Below, piece after piece: positions 44,909 to 53,090 of a stretch of DNA of 54,481 bases (positions are counted from its first letter, which is position 1; every line of letters begins with the position of its first letter). Both the position numbers and the translations under genes were made by a program. The notes beneath the pieces are model-generated. The model saw only the letters and a program-made list of their open reading frames with translations, did not search any database and was not told the DNA's origin. Source of the DNA: DAOPZC01 sp035353175 (GTDB lineage Bacteria > Verrucomicrobiota > Kiritimatiellia > RFP12 > UBA1067); NCBI GenBank assembly GCA_035353175.1, contig DAOPZC010000031.1, forward strand, positions 1 to 54,481. Direction: 5' to 3'.

Positions 44909-45206
44909 TGTCTCGATGTTCCAACCCCTGGACCGCCTTTTAGATCCAGTATGCTGGGGTCGTGTATAATGTCAAATTACGACCCCTCGACCGCCCACCG
45001 CCCTTCTCCGCTCCCGCGCGCTCTGGCTGTCAGCCTATCCCGAAGACATGGCCGCCGCTACGCGCGAAAGCTGCCTCACCTGCAACGAATGGGCGACACG
45101 CCTCGCCACCGTGTAATGTCTCGATGTTCCAACCCCTGGACCGCCTTTTAGATCCAGTATGCTGGGATCGTGTATAATGTCAAAGTACGACCCCTCGACC
45201 GCCCAC
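44791..45206 (+). repeat. Tandem duplication of a 208-bp unit
   Basis: Bases 44791-44998 are repeated as 44999-45206 with only two differences. Each unit holds the last 39 codons of the RAYT gene and about 90 bases of 3' sequence (ending TATAATGTCAAA.TACGACCCC). The right end of unit 2 is the exact point where the nuclease gene fragment begins. Confidence 0.9.
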
Positions 45207-45520
45207 TTGCCCACGAGGGAGGGAAGTTCCTGACCGTTTTTCCCCTTCTTCGTTGCCGTGAGATCATCCCAGTCGTATGGGTCATCCGCATTCTCCGGAT
45301 GGGCAGAAAACTTGACCTGTTTAGCCTCGATTGTGCCATCTCGCCTCAACGCAACCACGTCATCCAAATATCCGAAGTCGTCAGCTTCTACGCGGATCCA
45401 CTCGTAGCGGTCGGGATGTTCCAGCATCGACACAAGGAGATCTAGAGCAACGGCGTCCTGATAATCATCGCCTGCCCTGCGCACGCCGGAAGGCGTGTAT
45501 GATTCTTCTGCTTGATTCAC
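45203..45520 (-). pseudogene. N-terminal fragment of a Cap4-like dsDNA nuclease (defence) gene
   Basis: The GTG start at 45520 has GGAG eight bases upstream. The product reads SGVRRAGDDYQDAVALDLL, then EADDFGYLDDVVAL and GTIEAKQVKF, which contain the D...ExK core of the DUF4297/Cap4-type nuclease domain found at the front of CBASS effectors and other anti-phage ATPases. Similarity stops at SLVGKW (residue 106, base 45203), at the junction with the 208-bp repeat; beyond it the frame continues through repeat DNA for 55 meaningless codons. Full proteins are several times longer. I infer that RAYT-linked rearrangement removed the rest. Confidence 0.65.
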
Positions 45521-45607
45521 CTGACATTCTCCATGCTCATTGTCTTTTGGCTTCTCTCTTTCTATTTGGCGACATCATAGGCTCTGTAGAATCCTTTGTC
45601 CCGGCAT

Positions 45608-46357
45608 TCATTTCTCAAGCTTTACAAGGTCGTGTGCACCCTGTAAACGCCGATTGGTATTTACCTTTACCCACTCATCAATCCCAGATTCCAAAAGTGA
45701 AGTGGCTTGTCGCAGATAAGACTGCCCATTTTTGCATGGAGATACTTGCACAGCATGGCCGATAGTGGCCAATACGATGTAGGTCATGTTCTGTAGAATC
45801 ATCTCGCGGCCAATCTCAAACTCCTGGCAGATGATGCCAGTACAAGATGCGTGGGTGCTTCGACTGAAGAAGAAATAATCTCGCACGTAGTGATGGTCGA
45901 GACTGGCAGCAGTCGCCACGTCGTAAGCAGTCCACTTGCAACGGGATTTGACACCATGCGCTTCACGTAGTGAACGCGCGAAAACCGACATTTCAGCAAC
46001 TGTATCAGCAAACAGATCGGGCGATGAATCCTTTTCAGCATCCTGCCACTTTCTTATTTTGATCAGGTCATTCTCGATCTCAGATATAGCTTTTTCTACG
46101 GCGAATGACTCACGTTTTACGGCTGCGATGAGATTAAAGAAACTCTCAAACAATGAACGCATCAGAACAAAACAGGAGCTAATACGGTCATCAGCTTCTA
46201 AAGTAAGCACGTCTTCGGCGATTTCTGAAATATTGCGTGCATGCCTGTAAACAAATGCCTGCCTGACCGGAAGATTCTGATGGCCTGTTTCGTAGGCATC
46301 ATCCAAGAAGAGATCGAGTAAGTCGATGCATTGCGCTGCATAAAGGTGTTCGTCCAC
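45608..46357 (-). CDS. DUF5677-type protein
   Basis: A protein of 249 residues from GTG 46357 (AAGGAG about ten bases upstream). It is mostly helical, without signal peptide or membrane segment. SSCFVLMRSLFESFFNLIAA followed by a charged helix is the pattern I associate with DUF5677 proteins, small soluble proteins of unknown function often found in accessory regions. The DNA is clearly A+T-richer than the carbohydrate genes around it, suggesting horizontal origin. It is on the same strand as, and 87 bases before, the nuclease fragment, so both may come from one defence cassette. Confidence 0.6.
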   Translation of the reverse strand: MDEHLYAAQCIDLLDLFLDDAYETGHQNLPVRQAFVYRHARNISEIAEDVLTLEADDRISSCFVLMRSLFESFFNLIAAVKRESFAVEKAISEIENDLIKIRKWQDAEKDSSPDLFADTVAEMSVFARSLREAHGVKSRCKWTAYDVATAASLDHHYVRDYFFFSRSTHASCTGIICQEFEIGREMILQNMTYIVLATIGHAVQVSPCKNGQSYLRQATSLLESGIDEWVKVNTNRRLQGAHDLVKLEK

Positions 46358-46409
46358 AGCACGTTCTCTCCTTCACTTTAAAGGGTTCAGACGTACCTCA
46401 CCCCTGCCG

Positions 46410-46850
46410 CGTAAAGCGAGCGCGCGACAGCTTTGATTCCGCATTCTTTTGCATCCTTGTTAATAATAATATCACGCCACGAAGCGAAGCACATCCTTGT
46501 TTTTCAAGAAGGGGCCGCCTTGGCGCTTGGCGATTCGGTGCATAAAGCGTCTCCTACATAAGCGGCAGCGGTTTTGGAGTGCGCGCGGCACCCGCCGTCG
46601 CACCTGCGGTGCTATAGCGTGGCAGGAGCGGTATTCCGCGCGACGCCGCTTTTGCGCATGGACCGGAAAGCGGACATGGCCGCGCTTGGACCGGCGGCTC
46701 GCGAGGACGCTCGCCCTCCAGATTGACATCGCAGTCATGATCGTAATCTTCATCATAATCCTAATCCTCCCGGTTGGCGCGATTAAGAGCAAGATGACGA
46801 TTGGGATTTCCGCGCCGAAGATCGCGCCCGCCGCTCTTGCACGCTGAGGT
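46410..46850. repeat. Dispersed intergenic repeat, copy A
   Basis: This gene-free stretch matches 52665-53090. Shared landmarks are GCGCGACA..CTTTGATT, ATCACGCCACG (46471), GAGTGCGCGCGGC, the block TTTTGCGCATGGACCGGAAA, an ATAATC-rich tract and TCCTCCCGGTTGG. Its right end also matches the last codons of the ORF6N gene, although no ORF6N gene is left here. An extra stretch of about 40 bases with a GCACC-TGC-GGTGC hairpin interrupts it near 46588-46626. Confidence 0.7.
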
Positions 46851-46860
46851 TTGGCAGCTT

Positions 46861-46911
46861 GCCAGTCCCTCTGTTCGTTCCTGTCAGGGGCGCTAGGGTA
46901 ATCGGACTGGC
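46861..46911 (-). terminator. Inverted repeat spanning the activase stop codon
   Basis: GCCAGTCC (46861-46868) and GGACTGGC (46904-46911) are perfect 8-bp arms with a 35-base loop that includes the activase stop codon. No T-run. A 3'-end stem is possible. Confidence 0.25.
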
Positions 46912-47672
46912 TTAGAGGTTAACGCTGAAAGACGGGAAACGATTTTCGGGCCGTATTCCAGCGGGGGCTGGGGGGCTTCGTACACTTTGATGCCCAGACG
47001 ATGTGCTTTGTCGACGCCGTAGGGGATGTACGGCTCCACATCCACTTCTGTCACCGAAACGAGCGAATCCGCCAGTTTTCCGATGGCGGCAAATTCCGCC
47101 TCGTCATCGTTGAGCCCGGGAATCATCGGGCAGCGCAGGATGACTTTGCGCGACGGATTAGAGTCGGCGGCAAGGACTTCGTTCACCCGGTGGAGATTGG
47201 CGAGAATGGGTGCGAGCGGCCGCAGGGTGTAGTCGCGATGTTTTTCCTCATCGAGTTCCTTCACGTCCCAAAGCCATAAATCAATATGCGGCAATGCGGC
47301 TTCAATCACCCTCCGCGGCGCATAGCCGCTGGTTTCAATCGCGGTGTGCAGCCCCGCCGCCTTGGCCTTGCGGAGAATTTCCACCGCGAATTCCGGGCGG
47401 GCGAACGGCTCGCCGCCGGAAAGCGTCAGGCCGCCTCCGGAACAGTCGTAGAAGTCTTTGTCCTTCAACGCCTCGGCCACCACTTCGTCCGAGGTCATTT
47501 TCCGTCCGATGATTTCGCCGTTCGGATACTGCTGGCTATCAAAACTCCAGCTTTCGGGGCTATGGCACCATTTACACCGCAACAGACACCCCTTCAGAAA
47601 GACGGCGGTGCGAATGCCCGGTCCGTCGTGGGTGGCGAATTTTTCGATCTCAAAAACGATTCCGCTTTCCAT
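46893..47672 (-). CDS. Glycyl-radical-enzyme activating protein (radical SAM)
   Basis: A protein of 259 residues. HDGPGIRTAVFLKGCLLRCKW holds the radical-SAM cluster motif C29-x3-C33-x2-C36; LTLSGGEPF at 83-90 is the SAM-binding GGEP. The length and the lack of an eight-cysteine ferredoxin insert resemble the short PflA type. It cleaves S-adenosylmethionine to put the radical on the partner enzyme encoded 29 bases upstream in the same operon. It has no signal peptide, so it is cytoplasmic. Confidence 0.92.
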   Translation of the reverse strand: MESGIVFEIEKFATHDGPGIRTAVFLKGCLLRCKWCHSPESWSFDSQQYPNGEIIGRKMTSDEVVAEALKDKDFYDCSGGGLTLSGGEPFARPEFAVEILRKAKAAGLHTAIETSGYAPRRVIEAALPHIDLWLWDVKELDEEKHRDYTLRPLAPILANLHRVNEVLAADSNPSRKVILRCPMIPGLNDDEAEFAAIGKLADSLVSVTEVDVEPYIPYGVDKAHRLGIKVYEAPQPPLEYGPKIVSRLSALTSKPVRLP

Positions 47673-47701
47673 GGTTCATTCCCGTCGGATCATTTCCGTG
47701 C

Positions 47702-50071
47702 CTACTTCAGGCGATGGCGGCTGATCACCTCGTCCTGCCATTCTTTTGACAGCGCGATGAAGCGGGCGGAAAAACCGCAGACCTTGACGATGAGATCGCG
47801 GTGGCGTTCGGGATGGGCCTGCGCGTCGAGCAATTCTTCGACCGAAAAGCAGTTTGGCTGCAGAAGGTGCATGTCTTTCTTGCACGCCACACGGAAAACG
47901 GCCTCGAACAGTTCCGGGGTCATGCCGGTTTTTTCGAACGAAAGGTTCGCGTTGGAAGCGTAGAGCCGCGTGTGGTCGAGGGAGCCGAGCGCGTTAAAAA
48001 CGGTGGTCACCCCCGCCTTGCAGCGGTACTCGCTCGGCGCGAACCCCTGCGCCAGACGGTCGCCGTTCCGGCGTCCGTCCGGTGTGGCCTTCGTCTGCTT
48101 GCCCCAGTAGTTGAACTCGCGGTAAATCCACGTGGCCAGCACGAAGGGACCGCCGCAATCGTTTTCATACCCTTCCAGATCCCGCGAGACGGAATCGATG
48201 AACCACTTCATCAGGCCGTTTGATGACTCGGTGTTGTCGCCCCAGTACGGAGCTTCCATGGCCTTGGTGCGGAGTTTTTCTCCACGCGGCCCGGCCCAGT
48301 TCGCACGGACCACGGCGAGCAGCTCCGGCAGCGTGCAGACCTTGTCCTCGAAACAGAGTTTCTCAATCGCGCAGAACGAATCGACCACGTTGGCGAGGAA
48401 GGCGAGCGTGACCACCCGCGGCCGGAAGGCGGTGCCGCCTTCCGTGGTGTCGCGGCGTTTCGCGAGGCAGCCTTCCAGACAGGCGGAATAGAGCGGATGC
48501 GGAAAGATCTTCGCATTCTGCCGTCCCCAGCGCGTGTATTCGGAAAGCACGGAATGGAAAAACCGCATAAAGTTGCGGTAATAGATGTCCCGAGCTTCCG
48601 TCAAACTCTTCGCGTCCGCAAAGGAGTCGACACGGATTTTGACGGCTTTTTCGACCGCCGGATCGGGATGAATCATCAGTTCGAGAATCCGCGTCATAGA
48701 CATATAGTTCGCGGTATCCACATCCGTCCAGGTGTCCACGTTGCCGTCCCAGCAGCCGCAGCAAACGTAATCGCGCGAACGGTCGGTCGGAAGCCCGAAC
48801 GCCTCGAACTGCGGCACGGTGCGGTCATCGTTGAAAAGCGCAAAGACGGCATGGCCCTTCATCAGCTGGTCGCCGATTTTCCGGAGATACGCGGCGGGCG
48901 AATTCTGCGCGATGCGCAAATGCATTTTCGGAAAGACGAGGCCCAGCTCGAAATGCGCGTCGATGAACATCTCCGTGAGCTCGTTGTACACCGGTTTGCC
49001 GTCCGCATCGCAGCCGCCGAGGGTGAGCGGAATTTCGAGCTCGTGATCGGAATAGTGCGCGACCGGGACCATGCCGTCGTAATGGCAGTCGGCCTGCAGA
49101 AGGAATCGGGCCGCGAGGTCACGCGCCTCGGCTTCCGTGAGGCGGCCGGCGGCGAGATCGGCGCGGTAGAGGCCGATGAACCAGGCGTCCGGACGGCCGA
49201 GCGCGAAGCAGTTCAGGCCGTCCGCATAGCCGAGAATCTCGCGCAGGAACCAAAGCGTGTTGAGCCCTTCATGGAAGGTCTGCGGCGGTTCCCACGGACA
49301 CCGTTTCGCGGCGACGGCGACCAACTCCATGTTCCGCCGTTCGTGCGGCTTCAAATCGGGATGCTTCAGGATTTCCTCGGCCCTTTTCGCGAAGGCGAGC
49401 TGAATGGCGTGGACGGCATCGAATCCGGCAAGGGCGGTTTCAAGGAACTTGCGGCCGTGCGGGTCGTTCGCGGGACACTTCGCGAGCGCCGCCGCCGTGT
49501 CCGCCCGCAGTCCGCCAAAGCCTTTGGTCATCACCGCGTGGAACGGCGGCAGATGGTGCATGTCGTCCGAGAAAGGCCCGCAGCATAACGCGAAATGTTG
49601 ATTGATGCGGGCGTGGAGGAGTTCGAAGGCCTCATCCGGAATCAGGCCTTGTTCGCGATAGAACCGGTTGCAGAGCGCGTTTACCAGTCGCGCGGGGCGG
49701 TCCCCGGACCAGCCGCCATTGACCCCGGCCTCGAAATAGAACGGGCATTCGGTGAAGAGGACCGGCACGAACTGTTCCGCCAGCAGGCGATAAGATTCCC
49801 GCCGGACATCCAATGCGTCATAACCGGGATGACCGGCGGCCCACGCTTCGAGCGCCTGCTTTATTTTTTCATACGCCTCCGCGAGCGCGGGTTCCTTGCA
49901 GCGCTGATTGGTTCCCTGCCCGTCCGACGGATAGTACGCCCGCAGTTGTTTCCGCAAGGTATCATATGAATCCTTGTCGAAACCGCTTTCTCCCGCGACC
50001 GCCCGCATCGTTCCCGCCGCACCCGCTAAAGCGATCGCGTCAATCATGAAATCCCGTCTCGTCACCATCAT
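47702..50071 (-). CDS. Glycyl radical enzyme (PFL-like) with Tat-like leader
   Basis: A protein of 789 residues. ATG 50071 is supported by GGAG eight bases upstream. The start reads MMVTRRDFMIDAIALAGAAG, a twin-arginine-type leader, unexpected for a glycyl radical enzyme. The body matches the pyruvate-formate-lyase/diol-dehydratase superfamily: FYREQGLIPDEAFELLHARI, PWEPPQTFHEGLNTLWFLRE, PNCFSVEELLDAQAHPERHR. The active-site loop is VCCGCWDGN with C440 and D442 where most dehydratases have C-x-E. The radical site is G766 in VKVCGFSARF. The substrate is unknown; the carbohydrate setting suggests a sugar-derived polyol or acid. The enzyme needs the downstream activase and anoxia. Confidence 0.85.
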   Translation of the reverse strand: MMVTRRDFMIDAIALAGAAGTMRAVAGESGFDKDSYDTLRKQLRAYYPSDGQGTNQRCKEPALAEAYEKIKQALEAWAAGHPGYDALDVRRESYRLLAEQFVPVLFTECPFYFEAGVNGGWSGDRPARLVNALCNRFYREQGLIPDEAFELLHARINQHFALCCGPFSDDMHHLPPFHAVMTKGFGGLRADTAAALAKCPANDPHGRKFLETALAGFDAVHAIQLAFAKRAEEILKHPDLKPHERRNMELVAVAAKRCPWEPPQTFHEGLNTLWFLREILGYADGLNCFALGRPDAWFIGLYRADLAAGRLTEAEARDLAARFLLQADCHYDGMVPVAHYSDHELEIPLTLGGCDADGKPVYNELTEMFIDAHFELGLVFPKMHLRIAQNSPAAYLRKIGDQLMKGHAVFALFNDDRTVPQFEAFGLPTDRSRDYVCCGCWDGNVDTWTDVDTANYMSMTRILELMIHPDPAVEKAVKIRVDSFADAKSLTEARDIYYRNFMRFFHSVLSEYTRWGRQNAKIFPHPLYSACLEGCLAKRRDTTEGGTAFRPRVVTLAFLANVVDSFCAIEKLCFEDKVCTLPELLAVVRANWAGPRGEKLRTKAMEAPYWGDNTESSNGLMKWFIDSVSRDLEGYENDCGGPFVLATWIYREFNYWGKQTKATPDGRRNGDRLAQGFAPSEYRCKAGVTTVFNALGSLDHTRLYASNANLSFEKTGMTPELFEAVFRVACKKDMHLLQPNCFSVEELLDAQAHPERHRDLIVKVCGFSARFIALSKEWQDEVISRHRLK

Positions 50072-50161
50072 CGTGTCATCTCCGTTCAAATCGCCGCCAT
50101 TCATTGAGGCGGGCCCCCGCTGTCTGTGCCGGAATGCATCCCCGCTAAAGTGATGGTTGCA

Positions 50162-50190
50162 ATTAGAGCACAAGGTGGAAAGAACTTCAA
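50162..50190 (-). promoter_or_regulatory. Sigma70-type promoter of the glycyl radical enzyme operon
   Basis: On the minus strand: TTGAAG (50190-50185), a 17-base spacer, TCTAAT (50167-50162), with a leader of about 85 bases. The rest of the 353-base gap to 50424 holds a common-looking CTCTGTGTCC..CCTCTGCGCG string (50232-50258, minus strand) and the hairpin listed next; no gene is seen. Confidence 0.5.
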
Positions 50191-50346
50191 GGTGGATCCC
50201 GATAATGAAAGAATTGGACTTTATTCCGTTTCGCGCAGAGGGCGCTAAGGACACAGAGGTGTTGTTTATTGCCGGAAACCCGCGTGCCCTGCGCGAACCC
50301 TATCGTTTTGTCCAAGTATGATCCGACAGTGGTATAAGACGGCAAC

Positions 50347-50375
50347 CGGCCAGAGCGCTTCGGTTCGGCTGGCCG
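50347..50375 (-). terminator. Hairpin after the alpha-galactosidase gene
   Basis: CGGCCAG (50347-50353) and CTGGCCG (50369-50375) with a 15-base loop lie 50 bases beyond the GH36-like stop. No clear T-run follows, so termination strength is uncertain. Confidence 0.35.
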
Positions 50376-50424
50376 TCGAAGAAAGAAGCGGATGGGGGAG
50401 GGCGCTGATGGTCTGGGGGGGACG

Positions 50425-52485
50425 CTACTTCTCGTAAACGCCGGATACGGGTTCGCAGACGGTGCGCGTCTCGATGTTGCCGTCAGGATGGAGGATGCGG
50501 ATGTCGACGGGGTGGTTCGCCACGAGCTTCATCTTGAGGGCCGCGCGGCCGTCAGGGGCGACGCGAAAGTCGAGCACGTCCTCGTAGCCCTGCGTGATGT
50601 GGCGGTTTGATGCGAGCAGGACGGGCCTGTCGCTCTTCTCGCGGAGGACGAGGAGGCGGACGGCGTGGCGCGGAACCTTCATGCGGAAGGAGCCGCGGTG
50701 GAACCCCTTCCAAGACTCAGTCCAGGTTTCGTAGACCGCATAGTCGACGTCCGGACGGAGGCCGAGTTCCGCAAAATCAAAGCCGAGGTCGGCCTCATTC
50801 TCACCCCAGTTGAAGAGCGCGGTCACGTTCCAGGCGCCGTAGGGGGTCTTCACGGCGAGGTTCCAAATCGGGAGGAGGTCCTCAATCGAATACAGGCAGG
50901 AGGGGTGAATGTCCGCGACGGGAAGATTCATCTGGAGGAGGCGGACGCGTTCGGGGGCGAGGCTGGCCAGCTTGTCGCCTGCGAACATGACCTGTCCGGG
51001 CAAGCCGACGACGGTGGTGGTGATGCGGGCCTCCTCAAGGGAAAGATAGTCGCCCACCATCTGGGTGTCCGGATCGTTGTAGGCGACGATGTTGTGCGAA
51101 TAGAGGCGGCGGACGCTCTGGCGCGCCTGCGAGAGGATGTTGCTCCACTGGACGGGTTTGCCGGGGTGTACGATGTCGCCGCCGATGCGCGTGGCGTCGC
51201 AGTCCGCGATGCCGGAGGCGGTGAGCGCCGAACCGCAGGCGAGGAAGACGCGGTCTTCGCCAATGGCCTCGCGAAAGTTGCGCGTCCAGGCGTGGAGGTA
51301 GTCCGGGGCATCGGGACGGGCGAGGCGGGCGTGCACGTCGGGGCGCATGGACTTCTGTGAGGCCCAGTCCCAAGAGGCGCTCATGCCGTCGATCTTGAAG
51401 AACTCGAAGCCCCAGTCGTACGAACAGACGTGGAGCATGTGGCGCACGTAATCGAGCGCCTCGGGATGGGTCGGGTCGAGGTTGTAGAGTCCGCTCCAGG
51501 CACGGACGGGGCTTCCGTCCGGCTCGTGCATGAACCAGCTGCGGTGCGCCTCGTAGAAAGCCTTGTTGCCGGTGCCGAACGGCACCACCCACATGCCGGG
51601 GCGGAAGCCGATGGCGCGGATCTCGTCTGCCACCGCCTTCATGCCCTGGGGAAACTTGGTGGCGCTAGAAGAGAGGTCGAGATTGTGGAACGCGGCGACG
51701 GGGAGGACGTCCGAATTGGCCTGCCAGGACTCGATAGACCAGAACTCGAGTCCGCAGGGCTTGAGGAGCCGTGCGGCCACGCGGGCCTCGTCGAGATTGT
51801 CCTTGGCCGTGGCGGCGTCGAAATAGATGTTCCAGGCCATCCAACCCGTGGGCGGACGGGGGCAGCGCTTCCGGTCGATGGGCTTGTAGTAGGGCATGTT
51901 GCGACGCTTGAACCAGTCCCGCTCGACGCGGACGGCGTAGTCGCCGTCGTCGCGGCCCTTCAGTGTCACGGCGAAATGTCCGGGATCAAGGGTTCTGATT
52001 TCGACGGCGTCGTCGGCGGCGAAGACGATGGCGGTGTCCGTTTCAGGGAGGAAGATCGCGTCGTTGAGGAGGGAGTCCGCGCCGCGGGTGGCCATCGAGA
52101 CGACGCGCGCATCCTTCGCGACGGGCCGCATGCGGCAGGGGAAGGCGTCGGCGGGGCAGCGGACTTCGCCCTGCCAGGAGAACGCGCCGACGAGCGGCTT
52201 CGCCACCCCGCCGTAGTCGTGGACGCTGAACGCGCGTTCAGAGCCGTCCTGGCGCGGCATCACGTAACCGCACACCTCTCCGCGCCGCGAAACGATCATG
52301 AGGCGGGGAGAGAGGCCGTTGTCGCGCGCCTTCACGAACAGGAGTTCGTCCTCGGCGCGGACGAAGGACATGTGTCCTCTCACCGAGATGTCGCCGGGGA
52401 AGTCCCATCCGATTTCATCCGGTTCGCCGGCCGCGAAGAGGGTGAGCGCACAACAGGAGAATGCGGTCGCAAGAGTCCGTTTCAT
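50425..52485 (-). CDS. Secreted GH36/GH27-like alpha-galactosidase
   Basis: A protein of 686 residues from ATG 52485, with signal peptide LATAFSCCALTLFAAG; an in-frame GTG at 52494 is also possible. Residues 25-200 form a beta-sandwich, 205-510 the barrel and the rest a C-terminal beta domain. The nucleophile is D366 in EFFKIDGMS and the acid/base D437 in CDATRIGGDI, matching the two aspartates of clan GH-D enzymes. GWMAWNIYF and RPGMWVVPF fit the same family. It would release alpha-linked galactose, or a related sugar, outside the cytoplasm. It is a single-gene unit between the glycyl radical operon and the ORF6N repeat. Confidence 0.85.
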   Translation of the reverse strand: MKRTLATAFSCCALTLFAAGEPDEIGWDFPGDISVRGHMSFVRAEDELLFVKARDNGLSPRLMIVSRRGEVCGYVMPRQDGSERAFSVHDYGGVAKPLVGAFSWQGEVRCPADAFPCRMRPVAKDARVVSMATRGADSLLNDAIFLPETDTAIVFAADDAVEIRTLDPGHFAVTLKGRDDGDYAVRVERDWFKRRNMPYYKPIDRKRCPRPPTGWMAWNIYFDAATAKDNLDEARVAARLLKPCGLEFWSIESWQANSDVLPVAAFHNLDLSSSATKFPQGMKAVADEIRAIGFRPGMWVVPFGTGNKAFYEAHRSWFMHEPDGSPVRAWSGLYNLDPTHPEALDYVRHMLHVCSYDWGFEFFKIDGMSASWDWASQKSMRPDVHARLARPDAPDYLHAWTRNFREAIGEDRVFLACGSALTASGIADCDATRIGGDIVHPGKPVQWSNILSQARQSVRRLYSHNIVAYNDPDTQMVGDYLSLEEARITTTVVGLPGQVMFAGDKLASLAPERVRLLQMNLPVADIHPSCLYSIEDLLPIWNLAVKTPYGAWNVTALFNWGENEADLGFDFAELGLRPDVDYAVYETWTESWKGFHRGSFRMKVPRHAVRLLVLREKSDRPVLLASNRHITQGYEDVLDFRVAPDGRAALKMKLVANHPVDIRILHPDGNIETRTVCEPVSGVYEK

Positions 52486-52511
52486 GTCATTCACAATTCT
52501 TTCATGTCATT
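52481..52511 (-). repeat. 11-bp direct repeat, 20-bp period, at the alpha-galactosidase start
   Basis: TTCATGTCATT occurs at 52481-52491 and 52501-52511. On the coding strand this duplicates the AATGACATGAA start-codon context, giving a second ATG upstream in another frame. No strong ribosome-binding site is visible at either copy. Confidence 0.5.
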
Positions 52512-52664
52512 AAGGACGTCAACACCATCGGTATCCCTGCCGATCGAAGTGCCGTCAGTCCCCGGTGGGCACCTAAAACATAGGGAGCGGTGCCATATCG
52601 GGGCATCGAGTCACTCGCATCCCTCTCTCTTCATTTCTCATACGTTTCGCACGCATCGTTTCTC

Positions 52665-53090
52665 CCCCGGCTGCTTAACGCGCGACAACCTTGATTACGC
52701 ATGCACTTCCGCATCCGTACCTAAACATCATATCACGCCACGCGGTGAACCACAGCCTCGTTTTTGAAACCGACGGGACGCTTGGGCACTTTGCGATTCG
52801 GCCGCATGATGCGTTCCCTGCAGTAGCGGCCGCGGTCCTGGAGTGCGCGCGGCAAGCGGTATTCTGCGCGACGCCGCTTTTGCGCATGGACCGGAAAGCG
52901 GTGCCGCCCGTTGGTTGTCACCGCATTCCAAAATCGGGCACGAAGACAGGCACGAGGACCAATCGTAATCATAATCATAATCGTAATCTTAATCCTCCCG
53001 GTTGGTGTGATTAAGATTAAGAGCAAGATTACGATTATGATTTTTCGCCGAATATCGCGCCCGCCGCTCTTTCACGCTGAAGCCGATCGG
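52665..53090. repeat. Dispersed intergenic repeat, copy B, with 18-bp inverted arms
   Basis: It matches copy A and fills most of the gap between the alpha-galactosidase and the ORF6N gene, running into the last codons of the latter. It includes an ATAATC/ATCGTAATC tract that folds back: AATCATAATCGTAATCTT (52973-52990) pairs perfectly with AAGATTACGATTATGATT (53025-53042), and inner CTTAATC / GATTAAG pairs within the loop. The small open frames here (for instance a run of NHNHNR codons) are repeat translations, not genes I can support. Confidence 0.7.

Noticed and set aside
44791..45206. Possible CRISPR-like array
   Set aside because: Only two adjacent 208-bp units without spacers; a plain tandem duplication.
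52691..53026. Small open frames with NHNHNR or ILITPTGRIKITIM-type runs
   Set aside because: They are translations of the dispersed ATAATC repeat; copies A and B differ by frame-breaking changes.
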